Positions 46,501 to 58,500 of a stretch of 64,000 nucleotides of DNA are shown piece by piece (within the stretch, counting starts at the first letter, position 1; the number at the start of each line of letters is the position of its first letter). The notes under the pieces were generated by a model that saw nothing but the letters and a program-made list of their open reading frames with translations, searched no databases and was not told the DNA's origin. The stretch is from Symsagittifera roscoffensis. Taxonomy: Eukaryota > Xenacoelomorpha > Acoela > Convolutidae. The stretch lies in assembly GCF_963678635.1 (NCBI RefSeq), contig NC_087069.1, positions 33,687,090 to 33,751,089 of the forward strand, written 5' to 3'. The position numbers were made by a program, and so were the translations under genes.

Positions 46501-49500
46501 GGATTTAAAATCCAAAGCAATGGTGCAATTTTTCAACGTTTTTGTTTTCAAAATCAAATTGCCTTCGGCATATAGATCCTCCAAAACCGTCAACTGTTGG
46601 CCAAAATGCAGTTTTGTAAACCACTCCAAGTTTTGCACTGTTATTTTGAGAATTTTGATTGCATTTATTTGATTTATTTTTCTTTCAGTAAAAAATCAGA
46701 CATTTATACATGCTCAATATTTGTTTATTTTTTGGCGGCTTAACTTCTGTTTTCTTTCCAAGTTCAGTTCAAACTCAATTGAAAAATAAGATGATTTACG
46801 CCCTCAAATAGCAAATAGTGTAATAATTTGAGCTTGGCTTTAAGTTTCAAAAGTGGGTTTTAATTGCTAAATCCCTAGTGGAATGAAATAATTTCCTATT
46901 CATCAAGTCTAAAACTGGGTTAGTTTAAAAAATCAACCATTTCGGAGTTAAATGAGACTTTCAAAATTGTTTTTATGGTTTTCCGTTACAATCTAATATC
47001 TATAATGCTACTGGCTTTGGTACTAAAGTGGCGAACTTAGCCTCTAAAATAACGCCCATTTACCTTTGAGTTCGTTCATTTCTTTTTATTCTCTTCTAAA
47101 GCATAAAAACATATTTTCAAATAGTCGGATATCATTTTTTGTTGATACAATTTTAAGCATGATCAATGATAACATATCAATTTGTTTACACTAGCCACCT
47201 TTAGTGAGCGTTAGTGTAATAGTATGGCTATTTTTTGTTTCTAACCTAAGTTGTAAATATTGGTGGCACCCTTACGGCTTTTTGATAGCTTGTGCTTTGA
47301 CTTTCTAAAAATAATTAGTGAACCGGAAAAAGCTATTTTTTTCAAACAGTTTTAATAAATTAAAAAGGTTAAAAAAGCTATCAAACTGATAAATAATAGC
47401 CGCGTAGAATAGCCGTAGAAAAACAAAATATTACATGGAGAGACCTACCTCTGCCTCTGTTGCCTACAGATCCATCATAAGCCTTGGAAAGTTTTCGCAC
47501 CAGCAAAACGCATATTATTTTTTCCCATTCAATTTTCATCTGGTTGAGAGTCGATGAGCTTGATGAAAACTCTGGTCTTGTTAATTTTTTTAAGTTTTTT
47601 TAAGCAGCTAGAGTGATATAAAATGTTAAGGTTGTTTTTCCTCTACATATTTTTCTCCGAAACTTGTTTTGGAAAACTCATAGGATATGTTGGAAAAGAG
47701 CCTGGCTTTTAGTTCCAAAAGTGGGTTTTCTTTTAAGATTTTTAGATTTAAAAAAAGCTTTATTTGTGTATCTAATTTCTCAAATTGGGTTATTTTAATC
47801 ACAAAAGTGTCAATCATTAAAGATTCTTGAAGCTCAAACAGCTTTAAGGCCCTGTTTTTTCTTTTTTTTCTGTTTTGCTGTGTCGCTGAGTTCATTGACA
47901 AGTTTGCAATCGTCTGTTTGATCTAGAGTCAATGCAGATTTAGGGGAATGACTTCGGGCAAATCGCAATTGCGGATTTGAATAGCTAGAAATGAAAAAAA
48001 AAGAAACCTATAAGCAAGTTTTTTTGGCTAAAAAGTACGTGAAATTTGCAAGGGCTGATTTTCCCGTTTTTTTGCTTTTGAAATTTCATTTTGCTTGGTT
48101 TGGGATATGTTAGTCATTCTTAACCGATTTTCGTCATTGTTTTTTCCGTTTAGTTAAATAGTTTTCTGCTAAGTTTTATCGGCTAATTTGTCTTCTAATG
48201 CAAAGGTTTGAGTTGCGACATTTACGACTCGCAGTGTATGAAAATGAAAATACACAACTTTCGTTTGATATACAATTTCTCAGCACTTACTGCGGCAGTT
48301 TTTTCACCATGAATTGTATAGCTATATGTATGAAGTAAGATGTATGTTTCAGGTGCTGTCGTTGCAAGAGAACATCTCCAACCTGACAGTGTACTCCACT
48401 CGACATGAGAGAAATGTCACTCTCTCCGACATCTGCCATAAGCCCATGGCACCCGCCAACGACAAGTACATATCATTGCTCTAAACCTTCAATCATTTTT
48501 GGCCTTCTATAAGCTCGTTAATGGTGTTACGCTCGCAGTTAGCAAGCGTCATCAACTTGGAAGATTGACTTTTTTCAGGTTTACAACTTGTCTAACAAAC
48601 ACTGAGTCATTTCTTTTACGGACGGTTGAAGTTCAGCAAAAATTTCTTCAGATTCTCTTACTCATAGGCAACAGCTGAATAAAGCCTTGTCTTAAACTTT
48701 TTGAAGAACTGATTTCATCTGAATGCAACGATTTGAACATAGTCACCGATTATCCTGTTTTTCACAAATGATTCTTTTGTCTGGTTTGAGCTGTCATATG
48801 AGCTTGATGAATCATGTGTGGTAGTGAATGAATTGATAGTGTCTACTCTTGAAATATTTTGAAGTTTGAATAATGAAGTGTTTCGCAGTTTTTCGCTGGC
48901 AGTTTGCTTACGCCTTGACACTGGCGTATATATTTTTTGACCACTCCCGTATAGATTTGGTGATAATTTGCCTTTTTTATGTTCGTGTATTGTTGCGCCA
49001 AAGATTGTATTGTTCAAATTTGTACTTGGATGTCGTAAGAGGAACCCTTGTGTGATTGGTGCTGAATTCTTAAACCTCTTGAAATTCTTTCATAACTGCA
49101 TGCCTTCCGAAATCTGATTCTGGTAGTAATTTTGCTTCTTGTCTGTGATGTTTAAAATTGTGTTTATTGTATTGTAGATGTGCAATAATGAGTGTGACGG
49201 AGTGGTTCCAGAACTCACACGAGACAATAGACGAGAAGAGCTACAGAACGAGGAGGAAGCGAGTGATCAATGCCGACCATTACAAACACATCAGAGCGTG
49301 CATCGAGTGGGTGTCTTAGCTTTTTACTCAAGCGACCTTAAGAGCAATGTGTTATAATTCAAATCCACTTTTTCCAATCCAACGTGAAAATAAAATGCTG
49401 CAGGGCTGTGTTTCGATTTCAGCCGTTGAGGGCATTTATTTTTCAAAACTCTTTTTTTTCTTTTGTTTTGTTTTTGATTTTAAAGCTACTTGACGTTTTA

Positions 49501-52500
49501 TAAATTTTTCTTCGCTTTTGTTTTTGATTTTAAATCTACTTGGCGTTTTGTCGCTTGTGTTTGCGAAGTGCAGCTTGTTATTTAATATATGGGAGACTAG
49601 TATTTAGAATATATCGAAATTTTTAAGAGTCTATGAACGTAGTTCAGAGTCTTATATAGGTCGCGATGAATTTTTTCAGAAAAGAGAGTTTGTTCAGGCT
49701 CAAATTTTTTTCGTGGCTTGACTTTTGATTTCTTTTAAGTTCAGTTCTTTTCCTTCGTTAAAAGAAAGGCAATTCCAATCTCAAATAGCGAAAGGGTAAA
49801 GGTCACGAAAACGTTATCGACTTTTTGCTTGGAAAATGGAATATAATTATCAACCGTGACCCGCGGCTAGCTGCTACGTACCTTTTACAGCAGCTGTCCG
49901 GCGTTTTGCAAAAAGGTAATGTGACGTTACTGCTGGTCAGGTATTGGTGTTTACGGTCCAACTCCTTATTGGAGTCACTATTTTCTCACCTGAATTTTGT
50001 TAAATTGTGCAGTTATACTCTATACAATTTTGGATACCTGATACTTGTTTCGAATTTATTATTCTAATTTATTATCAAATTTTCATGCGAAGTAAAAATT
50101 TTAGCTATTGATCCAGTTTTCTCAAATTGGGTTTGTTTTATCAAAAAATTGGCAATCATAAATTGTTCTAAAAATTCTTAAGGGCTTTAAGGACATAAAT
50201 TTTTTTTCTAGGAAGTTCGAAAGTTCGGTTCCTCAAAAATGAAGTCAGTATTTTTTTGTTTACTTGCGTTCATTGACTCTTTTCCAACTGTTTATTGGCT
50301 ATGTTAGAATTTAAGTAGCTCGTTTGGATGTTCTGTTGGTCATATTTTGTTAAGACTTAATGAATGTAGTAGTGATGACTTTTATATAGGTCTTGATGAT
50401 TGGTCTCTTTCGATCTTTTCGAAAATGTTGTGCTGTTGAAATTATTGAATTAGAGGGCACTAAATGAAATTATGCTGCCAGAAAGATACTCTGGCCAAAG
50501 AATCAAAATGTGGGTAATTGAGAATAAATAGTGACCATTTTATATTGACAGCTGCTAGTCCTTGATTTCGCAAATAGCGGATTTCGAAACTGGTATCTCT
50601 TTAGGTCTCCTACTAGACTGGATGACGGGACGCCTCTCAGGACTTCCTGCCTGGCCTCGTGGGGAGGAATCATGGAACCATTGATTGTACTAGGAGGCTT
50701 CAAAGGTCAGCTCTTAAGTAGTTAAAAGAAAAGTATTTTAATGGAATAGATAGACGTACCCGGCTTAAATTTGATGATTTTAATCTTGAGTAACTAAAAA
50801 TACGTTCGGTTCATTTGCTCCTTGCGGACTCAGATCATTAAAGTAATAGTCATAATCTGCTCAAAAGAGTTCAAAAAAGTTCATTTGCTCCTTGTGGAGA
50901 CTTGAATCGGTCTGAGGTGGGAAATATTGATTTTTAGACTCCATTCGCCATTTGTTGGATGACCCTAAGCACAGTGAGTTGGACAGTATCATTATCTACA
51001 CTGTTATCTTATCTATTGTAAATATTACTCTATACATGGCATCGCACATTTAGTCTAATTTGAACATTCGAGAGACTGTATACATTTGTAGATCCACGTT
51101 GGAATTGAAATCATGGATGAAATATACCTTTAAAAATGGCAGCAATTGTGAAAATGGAAAATGATTTATTTAATATTAATATTGCCTTGTCAACATAGAG
51201 GCATTCCTATTTTATTGTTGAGTTCACTTGCGAGAGCAAGTGACTTGTAACGAATAGCTCGATTCGGAGATAATGTTGAATCTAAGTATGTTTGGAATAT
51301 TTTTTTGGCTTGCTGCTGATTGTTTTCGCGTGCATGAGATCTGAGCAGCTCACAGCGATACATAAGTCATGTGCACCTACACGCAGTAGCGGATTTGGGA
51401 GTTTGACTCTTTTCCTGTCCCCCACAATTAAAATTTTCAAGAGTACTCAAAATGTGAATTTAAAAATATATACTGAATGATTTTGAACTGTGAACTTAAT
51501 TTTATGTACAAATGATTTATAATGGCGTTTATTAAGTGTCAATGAATGAAGTGAAGACACTTATTTAAGTCGTGTTTTTTTTTCAAGAAAAGTCTTACAA
51601 TTTGATCACGCTAAGTGCGAGCATTTAGGTTTTTTTTGGCAGTCAATTTTTTGGCTGGCTACATGCCTTAAATTGCCACTCTAGAAAGAACTAATTCAAT
51701 GGTTAAGCATATAGGAGTTTTGTACCTAGTAAATAATCCCCCCTATTGCAATAGGGGGGAGATAGTTGAAGAGATCCATATTTTTGATCAAGTAAATTCT
51801 GTGTACTTACTTCATGTACGTCTTGTGTGTTTCTAGAAGAGGAGTTTGAAAAGGCGACTGCGCTGGTGGTGACTATTCTTGTGAAGAACAGTCTCAATAG
51901 TAGAGAGAGGGAGATAGCAGAAGACTTCGAACAGAGGTACTTATAAGTTATAACTATTGACGAGTTAGATCATAGAATACTGGCAAAGTGTCTTTTAATA
52001 TTTTGAATACAAACCTGTATAGACTGTATACCGGAATACATTTTTAAATTTGGGATAATTTTTCGGCTTTAGCTTTTTCCTATTAACGCCCACCTAGCCT
52101 AGTAGCAATAAATGTATTTAGGCGCATCACAGTAGGATTTTGTTATGATGGGAGGGGGATGGTATTATGGAAACAATGGTATTTTCTGTTCAGTTGCTAG
52201 GGCATCAAAATCAACATGAAAATTGTTTAATATTTTTATTGATGCAGTTAATTTCGATGGTCCAGTTTATCTTCCCCCTTCAATGCAAAAATTATAATAT
52301 GTCATGTAGGTCTTTAAAGCGATCGACAGCTGTTAGCTTCAAAGAATGGAACAGTTCTCTTATCTTCGCCGTTTTTCCAGGGAAAATGTGGGTTGAAGTT
52401 TATTTATTTCTCAAAATAAAAAAATACACAAAATAAGCATCCATAGTTATAATAATTTAATAAAGGAGTAAATGGCGAAAGTCATTATTAATAACTGCAC

Positions 52501-55500
52501 TGCAATCAAACATCTTACCTGTGTTTAGCTACCTAGACTTAGTGCGTCAGTTTGCCCTTGACCACCCCCACCTGCACGTGGCCTACCAGGCCCAGAGGTC
52601 AATTGAGGATGAAATAGAGAGGGCGTCGGAGGGGGATGTGAAGACTGTCATCTGCAGCTACCTCATCATGTTCGGCTACATTACCTGCTGCCTCGGAAAG
52701 GTTGGAGTTCAACTTGAAGAATAATCATGAAACACAGTTTCAAAATATGACATCACCACTTTCCACAAAGCACTTGAGGATGTAGAAGATTTGACGTTCT
52801 AATGTATCGAAACGTGAAAATTGTAAAGAGAATTAGAATCATACAAAAATTTTTTTCTTACACCTGTAGGTGCTGAGTTTAATACCAAACAGCTGATAGA
52901 ATCATTTGGGGTAAGATGCTGCTGGGTTAAAAATGAAAATTAAATTAACGGTAAAACGATTCATTTAAAGTAAAGCGTTACTCGTTATCATTACTTGTTT
53001 TTTGTGGCTTGATTAATTGGCTACACAATACTTAATTGAAATTTGAGACAATACTTTCCAGTTATGGTGAATGGCATTTTTTTCTGAACTCAATGAAGTC
53101 TATTTTATTCTAATTTATATTTACGCTTACAAATCGGAATATAGATTTTTTATCGGGTTAACAACTTGTTAACCAGAATCACTTGTATCTTAGTTCACAA
53201 TGAATTAAAATTATTTTGCGTCTCCAGCACTTTATGCGTTTGGAGGCGAGGAGCACGCCCGATGCGGCAAAGGTCCTGGATTCGAATCTGACCACGAACC
53301 TACGTTTTGTCGGCTTAGTAGCCACATCGTAAAAGTGATTTTTACAGTTTTAAAGAGTTGCTTTTAGAGCTTAGAATTACTCGTGCAATTTTTACAAGTT
53401 GTATATTTTTGATTTTAGCTTTTTTTCCGCTTGAATGTTTTATTCGACTTGAATGATTTCGGTTTTTATTTTATCGGGTTAGGGACTTAATTTGTGGTCA
53501 CTTCAAGGGAAGCTTAATTTTTATGCTTCGTTCCAGGTCGAACAAAATGCTAAAATTCTCAGAATAGAATTTATAGTTCGAAGTTTTTCATGACAAGTTA
53601 TATTTTCGGTTCTACGTGAAATTATTCAAGTTTTGTCGGTTCAGTGGCCGCTTTTTTTTGAATTTTCAGTAACCGCTGACGAGTTTTACGCTAATAGAAC
53701 ATGATTCCAGTAAGTTATGGTTTTTGAAGGTTTTTTTTTCAATTTTGGAATTTGTGACTTTCTTTTCCTGTCTGCTGGTTATAAATTCAAATTCAATCAA
53801 CCATCTGGCGTAGAGGTAACACAGCTGCTTGAGACAGCAAAGGCTTGTGTTCTGGTTCGAATCCGTTTTTTTGCCAACTTGAATTACTGTAATTTTTCGG
53901 ACTATCGTCCTGGTTGTTTTCGGCTTAGTTTCCCAAACCCAATTTTTTTGAAGGTTCTGCTTTCGTACAAGTTGCTGTACCCGTGCCTGACGTCAAAGTC
54001 CAGTAGTTCGATTCCAGTTGGATTTTTTTTCCAGCTTAGTTCCAGCAGAAAGGATTTTTTTTGAAAGTTCGGCGTTTTTCTAGCATTCCAACAGCTCCTT
54101 GTAAAGTTTTTAATGGTGCAGGTAATTTTGCTTCAGACTTTTGTCTTTTTTGCTATTTTTTTTTAAATTTCATAACAAAAACGATTTTTGAAGGTTTTTT
54201 TCTGATGTTTTTTTTTCATTTGATTTTATTCGCCTCTGTGTAGATATTATATAAAAGTTTTATATTTAGATATATTTTATATAAAACTATTATATTAGAT
54301 TCATTTTGTTTTAAGTCCATGTTATTCTAATCTATTCACAAATGAAGTCTTATTTGTGCGTATAGGTGGGTGGGTGTGGAATGCGCACTCTAGTGGACAT
54401 GAAGATCACAGTGGGTATTGGGGGAGTGGTGATTGTGATGAGCAGTGTGGCCTGTTCCATAGGAGTGTTTGGATTCATAGGGGTACCTGCCACACTCATC
54501 ATAATGGAAGTGGTCCCCTTCTTGGTGCTAGCTGTGGGAGTGGATAATATATTCATCCTAGTACAGTGCTATCAGGTATGTGAAATGTTTTTCCCCCTCC
54601 CTTTTTTAACCATTGTTTGCAATCCGATGTCAATTCGTTTCCATTGCTTCTACTTCCAACTGAAGGTAGTTGCAAAAAATTCATGAGCGAAATACAATTC
54701 GGAGATTATGAAATCATAGTTTCCGTGTTCAACGTCCATCAAATTTCTTCCAGCGTAAGATAGATATGCTTTGGAACTGGATAATAGCGGCAGTGAACTT
54801 GTTAAGGTGCCTAAATCTCAGTCAAAACATTATTTGTTTGAGGCTTACCGTAATTCGTACTCGCTGATTGATGGCGTTGCAAAGTTATCTTGTGTAAAAA
54901 CACTTACCAAGAATTAGGGGATGAACAGCAAGAATTTTTCTCCAAGCCAAAGCTCTGCAATTGAGAAATTTAAATAAAATTTTACATGTAAAGTTTTAAA
55001 GAGGTGAATCCCTGAAATGAAACTTTCAGACAACACATTGAATCTTAAGTATGCAAAGGCTGCAGAAATAAGTTCAGAAATAAGAATTTTACCAGTTTTC
55101 CATTCGAAATAACACTTTTTTGCAATTGCAAATTTTGACGTTTTAAAATCCGTTAGACCGAAATGAATTGTGTCGACGGTTTTTTTTCTGGCTGACATAT
55201 CATTGAGAGTAACCTACAGTTCATTTTGTATTCAGGCTCTTGCGCAACAGGGTTCTTTTGATGAGCAACGATATAATACGGGTAATAAACGATATATCAG
55301 CTGTTTTAATAATCTGCGTCTAATTTTTCTGTTGCAGAGATACCGACCGAAAGACAGAAACGAATCCCTGGAAGTACAAATAGCTACTGTCTTCTCCAAA
55401 GTGGCCCCCTCCATGCTTCTTTCATCATGTGCAGAGGCACTGGCATTCTTCCTAGGAGCCATGACGCCAATGCCGGCTGTGAGGACTTTCTCGCTGTATG

Positions 55501-58500
55501 CTGGGATGGCGGTGACGTTTGACTTCCTGTTCCAGATCACGTGTTTTGTGGGGTTGTTGACACTAGATGCGAAGAGACAAAAGGTACGTGATAATTTTAA
55601 TCTGCGAACTTTTACAACAAAATGTTTGTTCACTTTGTCCGATTTCAATGACTAATTAAGCGATGACAAAAATATTTGGTCTTTTGCTTAATCTTGTAAA
55701 ACCAATTTTTACACCATAAAGTTGATGCGTGGTGAGATGAGGTGGGTGGGAGTGTGAGGGAAAAAGCACATTGTCAAATGCTGCTTACTTTATATGGGTA
55801 AGCGAAATATATGCAGATATTGAATACTTTATCTGCTTTTAATCTAGGATGCTCGTGTGGACATCGCCTGTTGCGTGCCAGTTGACAACTGCGAGAAGTC
55901 CCCCCGCGGCCAAGTGGGCACAGTTTACTCCCTCTTCAAGAACTACTACTCCCCCATCCTCTTCTCAGACCTGGTGAGGCCCATCGTGATTGTGGTGTTT
56001 GTTGGCTGGTTCCTGGCCTGTTGCTGCATGATGCCACATATTCCCATTGGACTGGACCAGAGTCTATCGCTGCCATCGGTCAGTCATCAATTGCTACAAA
56101 AAGCAGTCTAACGCATGAGCATTTATGAATCCATACATGTTTGCTTCAATATTCATCATGGTGATATAAGTGATCAGTATTCTTTCACCAAATTTAAACC
56201 AACTGGCACATAATTGCAGATCCGGTTGATTATTTTGCGAATGACGTCTCGGAAAAGCAATAAAATAGTTTCCGGAAAATTATTCAAAAGCTCTAAATAA
56301 CAAAGCACTGTTAGTTGGGTGAAAAATTTTACGAGAAGTGATCCAGGCTTTATTCATCCTCCATTTTAGAAAAATTGTAATTAACGAAGTGAAGAAAAAT
56401 CAAAGTTGGCCTCTTTAGGACTCTTATATGCGAGACTACTTCACAGCCATCTCCGAGGACCTCAACGTCGGATCCCCAGTCTACTTCGTCGTCAAGGAAC
56501 CATTTCCCTACGAGGACCCACAACAGCAGAAACTGGTCTGTGGTTTAGCTGGATGCAGTGCGGACTCAATAGTACAGCAGATAAGCAGAGCAGCTAAAGA
56601 TAAAGAGAGGACGAAGATAGCGAAGATGCCGAATTCGTGGTTGGATGATTTCCTTGATTGGTCCGACCCAGAGTCAAAGTGCTGCAGGTACTATTACTTA
56701 ACAAATTATTACACTTCTGAGAGCAAGTGTCTTGTAAGCGGGAACTAGACTTTTTTCCAGTAGGCAATTCAATTTTTCTTACGAGAAATTGAACTTGCTT
56801 TATTATTGAACCCTAACAACTCTGAGAGGTACCTTCACACATGGCATCGAGGTAACGCGATTGTTTTCGCACCCTAAGGTACGGGGCTCGAGTCCAGGCA
56901 GGACTTTATTTTTTCGGTATCTAAAAAATGGATTTTTTTTTCAAGTAAAAATTGACTTGTTTGTCTTTCGTTTATCTTAAGTGAAACATCACAGATTTTT
57001 TTCTTACTGTAAGCACGTATCATGATGGTTGCTAGTGCTGATTTGTAAGAATAATGAACGTTGTGAGCACTATTATTTAGGTCTCGGTGATTTGTTTTTC
57101 AGGAAATAGTTTTTTTTTCAAAAAAAAAAACAGTTTTAATGTTTGTAAGAAAAATGTTGCGTACTTGAAAAAATTCTAATATCTCAAAAATATTCATTCT
57201 TGTCACTTATTTTGGTAAAGAAACAACTACGGTTTTGGGCACAGTCTAATTTTTGAAGTCATTTCATACCGCATCAGTTTAGCAAATTCAAAAGTTATCA
57301 AAAACCTCCAGTCTTAGCTAGTTGCCTAGTTATCTTCGGCTCTTTTTCCTTTTTCCCCCACCTGCAAATTTTCATATTTGAAGTTATTGTTCTCTTCTTC
57401 CGATTGTCATGAAAATTGACATGAAGACTAATTAGGCCATGACACACATATTTGGTCTTCATAATTAACCTTGTAAAACCACTCGTTAGAGCATAAAATT
57501 CATGTTTGAGTGAGGGGGGAGGAGGGGGGAGGGGGGAGGAAGGAAAAAGAGCCTTATCTTCAACCGAGACATCAGAAAGTTTTGGTTCACGTAGTTTTTT
57601 TTTCAATATTTCTCCTTTTTTCGATTTTTAATGTTTGTTTTGTACACAAATGGCGCGAAGCCCCAGCTTCGCCTCTGTTAAATGATGTAAATATCGTTAT
57701 AAGTGCAGTAGACTAACTGCATACGTAAATACATTTATCTAGATTAGTTGGTATTAGTTATTAAGAGTCGATCACCGTAGTTCAGACTCATACAGTTTGC
57801 GATGATTTTTTTCCAGGAGAAATCCTAAACTATGTTCAGGCTCAAGTTTACTTTTTCGCGGCTTGACTTTTCATTTTTTTTTTCAAATTCAGTTGATTTC
57901 TTTTAAAATGAAGGCAAACTCCACTATCGACACTATCGAAATGCGAAAAACGTGGTCGACTTCTAACTTCGAAAATAGAATTTCATAATCAGATTTTCCA
58001 GAGAAATAAATATAAAAATTGTTTCGGATTCAGTTTTCTGACCGTTTTTAAGAGTAATGAACGTAGTAAGGACTCCTATATAGGTCTTGCTGATTTTTTT
58101 GTTTGTTTTTTATTTAAGGAAAAAGTCTTAAAATGCTCTAATAATTACAGATGTTCATTCAGATTTATTAATGCATTTATGAATGAATTTAGGTTTATAT
58201 ACAGTTTTTGAGTTCAATTGAAGTTTATCTGCTGAAAGTTACATAAATAGTGCTCTCCAATTACGATCTTGGAAAAACGCGAACGATTTCTAGTTGCGAA
58301 AGTGGAATTTAGTTTTAAGGTTTCCAGCAGAATAAAAACTTTACTTATTGATCCAGTTTTCTCAACTTGGGTTAATAGTATCAGAAAAGTGCCAATCTTA
58401 AATTGTTTTAAAATTTCAAAGAGCTTAAAGGGCATCTATTTTTTTCTTTGAAAATCGTAAGTTGAAATTTTTTCAACAAAGGCAGTATTTTTTTTATTTT

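Larger units (their letters stand above)
49307..50604 (+). other. NPC1 intron 12 (1.3 kb)
   Basis: Mostly an intronic repeat copy (49615-50310), split by a 217-base RT-element tail (49854-50070). The last 290 bases show nothing. Confidence 0.8.
52701..54365 (+). other. NPC1 intron 15 (1.7 kb)
   Basis: Holds three tRNA-like heads with good B boxes (about 53236, 53800 and 53952). It ends in an AT-rich near-palindromic stretch (about 54240-54300). No gene. Confidence 0.8.

Noticed and set aside
48715-49017. 100-codon - strand open frame in intron 11
   Set aside because: No domain, no signal peptide, and it lies wholly in an intron of a well-supported gene; AT-rich introns give such frames by chance.
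55236-55300. Possible extra small exon between exons 16 and 17 (acceptor tgtattcag|gct)
   Set aside because: Joining exon 16 directly to 55338 gives 'VQCYQ' then '[12 protein letters not shown]', which matches the family. The extra peptide has no counterpart.
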